Source: Chloroflexota bacterium (lineage in GTDB: Bacteria > Chloroflexota > Dehalococcoidia > GIF9 > AB-539-J10). Taken from it: 9,820 nucleotides of DNA. The notes beneath the pieces were generated by a model. That model was given only the letters and a program-made list of their open reading frames with translations, made no database searches and was not told where the DNA came from. The position numbers and the translations under genes are program-made. The DNA lies in contig JADFUZ010000145.1 of the NCBI GenBank assembly GCA_015222295.1, positions 1 to 9,820 of the forward strand, in the 5' to 3' direction. This document shows positions 1-5,789 of this stretch, one piece after another; the stretch's first letter is position 1, and each line of letters opens with the position of its first letter.

Positions 1-82
1 CTACTATGGAAGTGACTGCCAGGTTGCCGGTCGCGTTCAGACTGGCTCTGCCCATACCCAAACTGGTATCAATGCCCAGCAT
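1..82 (-). CDS. Possible N-terminus of TsaB-like protein (partial)
   Basis: An open frame begins with an ATG at 82 and runs off the left edge. The 27 visible residues start MLGIDTSLGMGRASLNATGN. The opening hydrophobic-GIDTS pattern resembles the first beta strand of the ASKHA-fold protein TsaB (YeaZ), the partner of TsaD in making the t6A modification of ANN-decoding tRNAs. A purine run (minus strand GAGGGGGGG, plus 95-103) lies about 12 nt upstream, rather far for a ribosome binding site. A good promoter sits about 90 nt upstream (181-209). The reading frame and these signals are seen directly; the TsaB assignment is an inference from very few residues. Other ASKHA proteins, or no gene at all, remain possible. 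Confidence 0.35.
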   Translation of the reverse strand, partial: MLGIDTSLGMGRASLNATGNLAVTSIV

Positions 83-180
83 CGTTTGGTACAGCCCCCC
101 CTCGTTTCGCTGCCAGACCCCGGTGACGCTCCCTGGAGTGATCAGTCAGCCAACATGGCAATTACCAAGTGGCGGATTCC

Positions 181-209
181 ATTATATTTGGCACGTTCTC
201 GGCGGTCAA
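181..209 (-). promoter_or_regulatory. Sigma-70-type promoter reading leftward
   Basis: On the minus strand a TTGACC hexamer (204-209) is separated by exactly 17 bp from a perfect TATAAT (181-186). The predicted start is near 174, giving a leader of about 90 nt before the ATG at 82. It is divergent from the promoter at 523-552. The match to the housekeeping consensus is strong, 5 of 6 and 6 of 6, but the downstream gene is only partly visible. Confidence 0.55.
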
Positions 210-292
210 TGCCTTGCACTTTCTTTTGCGTAATGGATGCAGACCCACAGTTCTTTGCGTCGAGAGAGTATTCGGACTGTCCGTGACAATTG

Positions 293-329
293 CTGAGCCA
301 GCCCGCCGCTGGATGAACGGCTGGCTCAG
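293..329. repeat. 11-bp perfect inverted repeat (stem-loop)
   Basis: CTGAGCCAGCC (293-303) is followed after 15 nt by its exact reverse complement (319-329). Neither strand carries a T-tract after the stem, so it is not a standard intrinsic terminator. It lies between the two divergent promoters. It could be an RNA hairpin or an operator, and the sequence does not decide between them. Confidence 0.5.
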
Positions 330-394
330 AAAACCGAGAAGGCACTCCACAATGCATGCGAAGTGCCAGGGAGTAAGGGTGTCGACCGCAAGGA

Positions 395-475
395 AGCCGC
401 CCCCGGATGGTGACGGGCGGCCAGGCGTCCGGGGCAGTCAACCCTCGCAGCCGGATACGGCGAGCACCCGTACCC
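395..475. other. GC-rich block with overlapping inverted repeats
   Basis: Within the 83-758 gap this segment holds several perfect complementary pairs. GCCGCCC (396-402) pairs with 415-421. CCCCGGA (401-407) pairs with 428-434 and excludes the first pair. TACGG (456-460) pairs with 468-472. It is richer in GC and CpG than the neighbouring genes. I see no convincing protein in any frame and no match to RNase P RNA, SRP RNA, tmRNA or 6S RNA motifs. It may be a structured RNA, a degenerate insertion or simply GC-rich spacer. Confidence 0.3.
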
Positions 476-522
476 ATGCCATAGCGGACGCGGGGTGGGG
501 AGAGCCGATCCCACCAGGGGTA

Positions 523-552
523 TTGACACGTATCACTCTGTCTATCTATAGT
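523..552 (+). promoter_or_regulatory. Promoter of the NSS transporter gene
   Basis: A perfect TTGACA (523-528) is followed after 18 bp by TATAGT (547-552), one base from the -10 consensus. The predicted start near 559 leaves a leader of about 200 nt before the transporter ATG at 759. The boxes are seen directly; the link to the transporter follows from there being no other gene between them. Confidence 0.65.
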
Positions 553-559
553 ATAGTAC

Positions 560-758
560 CATTGGTTCTGTGCGAGGCGTTGGCGATTCGACTTGACCTA
601 TGTGTTGGCTACAGCCGGGTAAACAGAGAGTGTAGCACTGTGATATGGCGTGCTGTGTTGCTGAAGACAGCAGCAAAGGCATAAAGGAATTGGGGGTTCG
701 AGATGTGAGCTAATTGAAGGCAATCGAAAAGGTGTATCAAAGATCCGGGAGGTGACAA
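560..758 (+). other. Long 5' leader of the transporter gene, no known riboswitch
   Basis: About 200 nt of predicted untranslated leader. One hairpin is clear: TTGCTG (658-663) pairs with CAGCAA (671-676) across a 7-nt loop. I looked for glycine, SAM, lysine and T-box signatures and found none. There is no U-rich terminator, so premature termination is not indicated. The leader ends in a strong ribosome binding site, GGGAGGTGA (747-755). A length like this often carries regulation, but none is demonstrated here. Confidence 0.35.
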
Positions 759-2117
759 ATGCAAGAGAGAGAGCATCTGGCGACCAGGTTGGGCTTCATT
801 CTGGTTGCCGCTGGCTGCGCCATCGGCTTGGGTAACATCTGGCGTTTTCCCTATATCACCGGCCAATACGGTGGTGCTGCCTTCGTCGTCGTCTACCTCG
901 TGTTCCTGGTCATTCTGGGGTTTCCCATCATGGTGATGGAATTCTCCATGGGTCGGGCTGGCCAGTTGAACATAGCGGGGGCAATGCGAGCATTGGAGCC
1001 AAAGGGTAGCAAGTGGCATATTTTCGGCTATGCTGGCATCCTGGGCAACCTCATCTTGATGATGTTCTACACTACAGTCGCAGGGTGGGGCATCGCCTAC
1101 TTGTATCATACTGCGGCTGGGCACTTTGGTGGCCTCAGTCCCGATCAGGTGGGCGCAGCCTTCGGAGCTTTTCTTGGCAACACGCCTGAGCTGATCGGCT
1201 GGATGGCTCTGGTCGTGGCTATAGGCTTCGGCGTTTGTGCCTCTGGACTGCAGAGAGGAGTAGAAAAGGCAGCCAAGGTCATGATGGCTGGCTTGTTTGG
1301 CTTATTGATAATCTTGATTGTCAGGGCCGTAACACTGCCAGGGGCTGGTGCTGGCATCAGTTTCTACCTGAAGCCAGATTTCGCCAACCTGAGTTGGGAA
1401 GCTGTCTATGCCGCTATGGGGCAGGCATTCTTCACTCTCAGCCTGGGTATTGGCAGCATGGCTATCTTTGGCAGCTATATTAGGAAGGAGCGCTCCCTCG
1501 CTGGGGAATCGGTAAACGTGATTCTCCTTGACACTCTGGTAGCTCTTATGGCTGGCATGATTATCTTCCCCGCGTGTGCTGCGTTCGGCGTAGAGCCCGG
1601 TGCAGGCCCGGGATTGATCTTTGTTACTCTGCCTAACATATTCAATGCCATGCTGGGAGGTCAGTTCTGGGGGTCACTCTTCTTCCTATTCCTTACCTTC
1701 GCAGCCCTGACCACAGTCATCGCTGTTTTCGAGAACCTGACAGCTTTTGCTATGGATGAATGGCACTGGAGCAGGAAAAAGACAACCCTGATTGGCGGCC
1801 TGATAGTCTTTGTTCTGTCTTTGCCCGTCCCGCTCGGCTTCGCTGCCTGGAGCGGGTTTCAACCACTCGGAGCGGGAACGTGCGTCCTGGACCTGGAGGA
1901 CTTCATCTTGAGCAACAATCTGCTGCCTATCGGTTGTTTCATCTTCGCCCTCTTCTGCTCCTGGCGCTTTGGCTGGGGATGGGACAAGTTCACGAAAGAA
2001 GCCAATGCTGGTGTTGGCATGAAGTTCCCCGTATGGTTGAGGGGCTATGCGGGCTACGTCTTGCCCGCTATCATCCTGTTCATACTTGTAATGGGGTACA
2101 TCCAGTTCTTTGCTTGA
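759..2117 (+). CDS. Neurotransmitter:sodium symporter (NSS/SNF) family transporter
   Basis: A 452-residue, very hydrophobic protein of the LeuT-fold NSS family, which imports amino acids or related amines with sodium ions through the cytoplasmic membrane. The family signature lies in helix 1 (residues 18-32, AGCAIGLGNIWRFPY): N26 and R29 match the LeuT sodium ligand and outer-gate arginine. The unwound part of helix 6 is recognisable at residues 224-232 (FFTLSLGIG). T318-T319 in helix 8 correspond to the LeuT sodium-2 site. About 11-12 membrane segments fit the usual bacterial length of 440-500 residues. The ATG at 759 follows GGGAGGTGA with 3-6 nt spacing, so the start is secure. The substrate cannot be read from the sequence. 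The gene is transcribed from its own promoter at 523-552. Confidence 0.93.
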   Translation: MQEREHLATRLGFILVAAGCAIGLGNIWRFPYITGQYGGAAFVVVYLVFLVILGFPIMVMEFSMGRAGQLNIAGAMRALEPKGSKWHIFGYAGILGNLILMMFYTTVAGWGIAYLYHTAAGHFGGLSPDQVGAAFGAFLGNTPELIGWMALVVAIGFGVCASGLQRGVEKAAKVMMAGLFGLLIILIVRAVTLPGAGAGISFYLKPDFANLSWEAVYAAMGQAFFTLSLGIGSMAIFGSYIRKERSLAGESVNVILLDTLVALMAGMIIFPACAAFGVEPGAGPGLIFVTLPNIFNAMLGGQFWGSLFFLFLTFAALTTVIAVFENLTAFAMDEWHWSRKKTTLIGGLIVFVLSLPVPLGFAAWSGFQPLGAGTCVLDLEDFILSNNLLPIGCFIFALFCSWRFGWGWDKFTKEANAGVGMKFPVWLRGYAGYVLPAIILFILVMGYIQFFA

Positions 2118-2163
2118 TGTCCGCATACAGAGCTAAGCTGAGTGGAATAGCTGGGACAATCGG

Positions 2164-2183
2164 GCTCGGTCCTTGAGCCGAGC
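2164..2183. repeat. Weak hairpin downstream of the transporter
   Basis: GCTCGG (2164-2169) pairs with CCGAGC (2178-2183) over an 8-nt loop, and a second 5-bp hairpin follows (2194-2198 with 2206-2210). There is no T-tract, so neither is a canonical terminator. The rest of the 214-nt gap to acpS is GC-rich spacer in which I see no convincing promoter. Confidence 0.25.
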
Positions 2184-2331
2184 TGCCGCGGTCGCGCAGA
2201 TTTCGTGCGCTGTTTGGCGCCGCACTCTGCGCGGCCGGTTGAAGGCCTGCATGGAGAGCTTGCCCGCTTATCCGGTGACCGCGTCATTCGACCCGTGTAT
2301 TCGCTGGACGTAGACCGGGGGAGTGAACAAC

Positions 2332-2691
2332 ATGACCTCTATCGGCATCGACATGATAGAGACTGAGCGTATACAGTCAGCGGTCAGCCGCTGGGGTGAG
2401 CGTTTCTTGAACCGAATCTACACTGAGGCGGAGCTACGGATTTGCCAGGGTAGAGTCTCTTCGTTGGCTTCCCGATTTGCTGGCAAAGAAGCAGTAATGA
2501 AGGTCTTGGGCACTGGAACGAAAGGGGTAATGTGGCGGGAAATCGAGATCCTGGCGGATGCTCGCGGCAAGCCGGAGGTCGAGCTCCACGGCGGAGCCAA
2601 GGACAAGGCCAGGGAGTTGAACCTAAACCAATTCTCCATCAGCCTCTCCGACACCGAGCAGCATGCCATTGCCGTAGCCATAGGAACATAG
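2332..2691 (+). CDS. acpS: Holo-[acyl-carrier-protein] synthase
   Basis: AcpS transfers 4'-phosphopantetheine from CoA to a serine of apo-ACP, activating it for fatty-acid synthesis in the cytoplasm. The 119-residue product has the family's usual size. The metal-binding motif GIDMIE is at residues 5-10 (D7). The second signature, RFAGKEAVMK, is at residues 48-57 with the catalytic glutamate E53. The C-terminal SISLSDTEQHAIAVAIG is the family's last strand region, with Asp where many relatives have His. An in-frame GTG at 2323 is possible, but the purine run GGGGGAG (2316-2322) abuts it and sits 9 nt before the ATG at 2332, so I prefer the ATG. comM follows after 25 nt. Confidence 0.93.
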   Translation: MTSIGIDMIETERIQSAVSRWGERFLNRIYTEAELRICQGRVSSLASRFAGKEAVMKVLGTGTKGVMWREIEILADARGKPEVELHGGAKDKARELNLNQFSISLSDTEQHAIAVAIGT

Positions 2692-2709
2692 CCTGCCAGA
2701 AGTCCGCCC

Positions 2710-2718
2710 TGCTATAAT
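2710..2718 (+). promoter_or_regulatory. Extended -10 box overlapping the comM start
   Basis: TGCTATAATG contains a perfect extended -10 element, TGnTATAAT (2710-2718). The last two bases of the box are the first two of the upstream candidate ATG (2717). No good -35 lies 17 bp upstream, but extended -10 promoters can work without one. A start about 7 nt downstream would fall near 2725, just before the second ATG at 2729, giving a leaderless or nearly leaderless mRNA. The box is seen directly; its use is inferred. Confidence 0.35.
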
Positions 2719-2728
2719 GGGCACCGAT

Positions 2729-4249
2729 ATGCTGGCCAAGGTCACTAGTTGTGCTGTCGTAGGACTGGAAGGCGCCCTGGTAGATGTCGAAGTCGACATA
2801 TCACCCGGACTGCCCGCGTTCACGATTGTGGGCCTGCCTGACAAGGCAGTTCAGGAGGCCAGAGAGCGGGTAAGAGCAGCCATTAGGAACTCTGGATACT
2901 CGTTCCCCGCCAAGCGCATCACTGTCAACCTGGCCCCAGCAGACCTGAAGAAAGAAGGCCCCGCGTATGACTTACCTATGGCCGTGGGGATACTCGTCAG
3001 CTCAGGTCAATTGAACCCTGACCTTTCACATTGTGTCTTCCTGGGAGAGTTGGCTCTGGATGGCAAGCTTCGGCACACCCATGGCATTCTCCCCATGGTA
3101 TCTCTAGCTCATACTGGGGGTTTGTCAACTCTCTTCGTTCCTTCAGACGATGCCGAGGAAGCCTCTCTCGTAGCTGGCGCACGAATATTCCCGGCGGAGT
3201 CACTAGCGCAACTGGTGACTCACCTTCAGGGCGAAGCAAGCATCACCCAATACGCTAGCGCCACAGACTGGCAAAGGAGAATTCAGCCCAGCTATGCCTT
3301 CAATCTCGCATACATCAAAGGCCAGGAGCACGCCAAGAGAGCCCTGGAGGTAGCCGCAGCAGGAAGGCACAGCATTCTCATGTGTGGACCCCCAGGGAGC
3401 GGCAAGACGATGCTCGCCCGGTCCTTGCCCTCAGTATTGCCTCGACTAACCATGGAAGAAGCCATAGAGGTGACCAAAATCTACAGCGTCAGCGGCCTGT
3501 TGCCGCATGACTCCCCAATCATCATCGAGCGCCCCTTCCGATCGCCACACTACACCATATCCAACGCTGGTCTGGTGGGAGGGGGACAGTGGCCACGACC
3601 TGGAGAGATAAGCCTGAGCCACTACGGCGTCCTTTTTCTCGACGAACTTCCAGAATTCGGACGCGCTACTCTCGAGTCATTGCGTCAGCCAATGGAAGAC
3701 AGGACCGTTACCGTCAGCCGGGCTCGCAGCAGTGTCACTTTCCCAGCCAGTTTTATGCTCGCAGCAGCCATGAATCCCTGTCCGTGCGGCTACTACGGCG
3801 ACCCGTTCAGGGAATGCAGATGCTCTTCTGGAGAGATCTCCCGCTACCACAAGAGAATAAGTGGCCCACTACTCGACCGCATCGACATATTCATCGATGT
3901 CCCTCACATTGACTATGAGAAGCTCACGGAAGACAAGCCTGTCGAGACTTCAGAGACAGTTAGCGAAAGGGTAAGGGCGGCACACAACATACAGCTGAAG
4001 CGCTTTCACGAACCAACGATGACTAGCAACTCTTGTATGACTCCCAGAGAAGTGAAAGAATTCTGCACGGCAGAGGCGGCAGCTCAAAGTCTACTTCATG
4101 CTGCTATGAGGCAACTGCATCTCACAGCTCGCGCCTTTCACCGCGTCCTCAAACTATCCCTCACCATCGCAGATTTGGACGGCAGCGATATTATCAGAAC
4201 ATACCACGTAGCCGAAGCTTTGCAGTACCGGCGTAGAGAACTAATCTAG
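2729..4249 (+). CDS. comM: ComM/YifB-family Mg-chelatase-like AAA+ ATPase
   Basis: Members of this family (ComM in naturally transformable bacteria) are hexameric AAA+ helicases that promote branch migration during integration of imported DNA. Numbering is from the first ATG (2717; 510 residues, a usual length). An N-terminal S5/Lon-like ChlI domain covers about residues 5-130. Walker A is GPPGSGKT at 224-231 and Walker B is LFLDE at about 306-310. The family motif NPCPCGYYGD starts at 353; with C367 and C369 it offers four cysteines that could bind zinc. The arginine-containing LLDRIDI is at 385-391, and the C-terminal Mg-chelatase domain covers 405-510. Relatives usually begin MLAKV, which matches the ATG at 2729. 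Neither start has a ribosome binding site. It may be co-transcribed with acpS or read from the -10 box at its start. It converges with the small membrane protein gene, with 3 nt between stops. Confidence 0.93.
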   Translation: MLAKVTSCAVVGLEGALVDVEVDISPGLPAFTIVGLPDKAVQEARERVRAAIRNSGYSFPAKRITVNLAPADLKKEGPAYDLPMAVGILVSSGQLNPDLSHCVFLGELALDGKLRHTHGILPMVSLAHTGGLSTLFVPSDDAEEASLVAGARIFPAESLAQLVTHLQGEASITQYASATDWQRRIQPSYAFNLAYIKGQEHAKRALEVAAAGRHSILMCGPPGSGKTMLARSLPSVLPRLTMEEAIEVTKIYSVSGLLPHDSPIIIERPFRSPHYTISNAGLVGGGQWPRPGEISLSHYGVLFLDELPEFGRATLESLRQPMEDRTVTVSRARSSVTFPASFMLAAAMNPCPCGYYGDPFRECRCSSGEISRYHKRISGPLLDRIDIFIDVPHIDYEKLTEDKPVETSETVSERVRAAHNIQLKRFHEPTMTSNSCMTPREVKEFCTAEAAAQSLLHAAMRQLHLTARAFHRVLKLSLTIADLDGSDIIRTYHVAEALQYRRRELI

Positions 4250-4252
4250 CCG

Positions 4253-4513
4253 TCAAGCCGTCAGTAGCCAGAGAACCCCGCCAGCAAGTACCAGCATCGT
4301 GCCAATAACGAGAGAAATCCTGCCACCTATTCGCCAGGCATTCAGCCAGGACCGCTCGGGTTCGTGAGTCAGAAACTCCTTTACGTCCCTCTTCCTCATT
4401 ACGGAGTCATAGTATCCCTTGCGTTCCCTCCTGTTCCAGACTATGAAAGCAACACCCAGAACAAGAAAGAAACCACCAAGTGCCATGATAGCCTGACAGC
4501 CACTAACTGACAT
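4253..4513 (-). CDS. Small two-helix membrane protein of unknown function
   Basis: I do not recognise this 86-residue product. It has two hydrophobic segments, about residues 8-26 and 64-84, joined by a charged loop rich in Arg, Lys and Glu (27-60). It would therefore be a hairpin-shaped inner-membrane protein. The start ATG at 4513 is preceded by GAGGT with a short 3-nt gap. The gene lies 45 nt downstream of rplL on the same strand, so it is probably the last gene of that operon. Its stop is 3 nt from the convergent comM stop. Codon use does not look foreign. It occupies the place where rpoB usually follows rplL. Its reality is supported by the start signal, the clean membrane topology and the exact fit between its neighbours. 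Confidence 0.7.
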   Translation of the reverse strand: MSVSGCQAIMALGGFFLVLGVAFIVWNRRERKGYYDSVMRKRDVKEFLTHEPERSWLNAWRIGGRISLVIGTMLVLAGGVLWLLTA

Positions 4514-4558
4514 GCTACCTCATCCCGCCTCAATAGCAGTCCCGAGTCTAGAGTGGCC

Positions 4559-5074
4559 TTACTTGATCTCTACAGTCGCTCCCGCAGCCTCCAGTTTCTC
4601 CTTGATGGTGGTCGTTTCCTCTTTGGAAACCCCCTCCCTCACTACCTGTGGAGCGGCTTCCACCAAGTCTTTGGCCTGTTTGAGTCCCAAATCGGTGACC
4701 TCACGCACTGCCTTGATGACCTCGATCTTTCTTTCCCCAACCGCTTGCAGAGAGACACTGAACTCTGTTTTCTCCTCTTCGGCCGCCGCTTCGACTGCCT
4801 GGCCAGGGGCCGTTGTCGGTGCCGCAGCCGCAACCGCCACAGGAGCAGCGCTGACCCCGAACTCATCCTCCAAAGCCTTCACCAGATCAGCCAGATCCAT
4901 TACTGTCATCCCCCTTACAGCCGCAATGATCTCCTCCTTGGACATCACTCTTGTCTCTGCTCCAACCTCTTTCTTCGACGTCACTCCGGAATCCGCTTTG
5001 GTCTCTTTCTTCGCCTTCGGTCTCGCCGGCTTCTTCGCCTTTTCTACAACCTTGGCCTCTGCTTCAGATGACAT
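4559..5074 (-). CDS. rplL: 50S ribosomal protein L7/L12 with N-terminal extension
   Basis: L7/L12 forms the multi-copy stalk of the large ribosomal subunit that recruits and stimulates translational GTPases. The canonical protein is visible from residue 44 (MSKEEIIAAVRGMTVMDLAD). It has the N-terminal dimerisation/L10-binding helices, an Ala/Pro-rich hinge at about 76-98, and the C-terminal factor-binding domain at about 102-171 (KAVREVTDLGLKQAKDLVE). The total of 171 residues is about 45 more than the usual 120-130. The first 43 residues are rich in Lys, Ala and Glu and probably disordered. The upstream start at 5074 has a strong AAGGAGG five nt before it, whereas M44 (4945) has none at proper spacing, so the long form is the likely product. 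It follows rplJ by 14 nt, as expected for coupled stalk genes. Confidence 0.96.
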   Translation of the reverse strand: MSSEAEAKVVEKAKKPARPKAKKETKADSGVTSKKEVGAETRVMSKEEIIAAVRGMTVMDLADLVKALEDEFGVSAAPVAVAAAAPTTAPGQAVEAAAEEEKTEFSVSLQAVGERKIEVIKAVREVTDLGLKQAKDLVEAAPQVVREGVSKEETTTIKEKLEAAGATVEIK

Positions 5075-5088
5075 ATTTCCCTCCTTAT

Positions 5089-5607
5089 CTATGCAGCAAG
5101 CGCCTGAATTCTACCCTGTAGGACGTTCTGCAACCCCCGCAAGGGAGAACTCAGCACATTATGTAATCTTACCATCGGAGACTGCAACTGGGCGACCAAC
5201 TGGCTCAATAGCATCTCCCTTGACGGGAGATTAGCCAAGGCCATAACCTCTTGAGCACTCAGCACCCGCTCCCCTACCAGCCCTCCTTTGATAACCACAA
5301 ACTCGCTGGACTTGATGTAGCGGTCAAGCGTACGTGCTGCTTGACCAGCATCATCATATCCGAAAACCAGTGCTGTAGGCCCATCGATAATATCCATCAC
5401 CTGCGCCTTGCTAGCTCTCTCACCGGCGAGCCGCACCAGGGTATTCTTGACCACATGGCACTCGGCTCCACCGCCTCCCAAAGCCCCACGCAACTCAGCC
5501 ATCCCCTTTGCGGAAAGACCCTGATAACTCGTAGCGATGACGATGGTGCTACGAGATAGGGTATCCGCCAGCCTGGCAACGATTTCCGTTTTCTTTTCCC
5601 TTAGCAT
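5089..5607 (-). CDS. rplJ: 50S ribosomal protein L10
   Basis: L10 anchors L7/L12 dimers to 23S rRNA at the base of the stalk and in many bacteria represses its own operon by binding the mRNA leader. The 172 residues match the family length. Recognisable parts are the N-terminal LREKKTEIVARLADTLSRS, the strand and loop YQGLSAKGMAELRGAL (28-43), VVKNTLVRLA (52-61), and the C-terminal helix that binds L12 dimers (about 130-172). The ATG at 5607 has a weak GGGTGAG in front. The gene is separated from rplA by 170 nt holding its own promoter and attenuator, and is followed by rplL after 14 nt. Confidence 0.96.
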   Translation of the reverse strand: MLREKKTEIVARLADTLSRSTIVIATSYQGLSAKGMAELRGALGGGGAECHVVKNTLVRLAGERASKAQVMDIIDGPTALVFGYDDAGQAARTLDRYIKSSEFVVIKGGLVGERVLSAQEVMALANLPSREMLLSQLVAQLQSPMVRLHNVLSSPLRGLQNVLQGRIQALAA

Positions 5608-5756
5608 GTCTCACCCATAAACAAAAACTCCCTGTGCCAGTAACACAGGGTCAATTCATACCTCGACAGGCGAACGCTTTAAACCTCACACAAGGGCAGC
5701 CCACCCTTCTGCCCCCTTGTCTACCAAGGGGCGGTACCTGTTGTCACTGGCACAAC
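5608..5756 (-). promoter_or_regulatory. L10 leader: attenuator of rplJ-rplL
   Basis: On the minus-strand RNA, helix ACAGG/CCUGU (plus 5737-5741 with 5666-5670) would close a domain holding two hairpins: CAAGGGG/CCCCTTG (5725-5731 with 5713-5719) and AAGGG/CCCTT (5704-5708 with 5692-5696). The sequence following the closing helix, GCCUGUCGAGGUAUG, resembles what I recall of L10-leader RNAs, where L10 (with L12) binds. Downstream is an intrinsic terminator (5618-5650). The first nucleotides of the transcript (plus 5737-5754) can instead pair with 5633-5649 in a 17-bp helix, with one G-U pair and one bulged A, that would disrupt the terminator. This fits feedback attenuation by L10. The pairings are seen in the sequence; the mechanism is inferred from the family. 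Confidence 0.75.
5618..5650 (-). terminator. Intrinsic terminator within the rplJ leader
   Basis: On the minus strand CCCTGTG (plus 5644-5650) pairs perfectly with CACAGGG (plus 5630-5636) across a 7-nt loop. It is followed by AGTTTTTGTTT (plus 5619-5629). It stands upstream of the rplJ start, so it acts as a conditional terminator rather than an operon end. It could also stop part of the read-through from rplA. Confidence 0.8.
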
Positions 5757-5761
5757 GCTAT

Positions 5762-5789
5762 AGTATAACAGAAAACACTACGCGGCCAA
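5762..5789 (-). promoter_or_regulatory. Internal promoter for rplJ-rplL
   Basis: TATACT (plus 5762-5767) lies just after the rplA stop codon. A weak -35 (TTGGCC, plus 5784-5789) falls 16 bp upstream, inside the end of rplA. Transcription would begin at about 5756-5754, exactly where the antitermination strand of the leader starts, which supports the call. The -10 is good and the -35 poor. Confidence 0.5.

Noticed and set aside
142..477. Overlapping frames of 111 codons (minus) and 171 codons (plus, 169-684)
   Set aside because: Both are rich in Arg, Pro and Gly or mixed low-information sequence. They overlap each other, contain the promoters and inverted repeats, and lack ribosome binding sites and recognisable domains.
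560..758. Glycine, SAM, lysine riboswitch or T-box in the transporter leader
   Set aside because: No conserved core of these classes, no T-box consensus and no terminator were found on reading the leader.
2164..2210. Transporter terminator
   Set aside because: Hairpins are present but short and without a T-tract, so I list them only as a weak repeat.
4512..5234. 240-codon frame antisense to rplL and rplJ
   Set aside because: The Ser/Ala/Phe-rich translation is the mirror of the Lys/Ala/Glu-rich rplL. It crosses the rplJ-rplL junction and has no homology signal.
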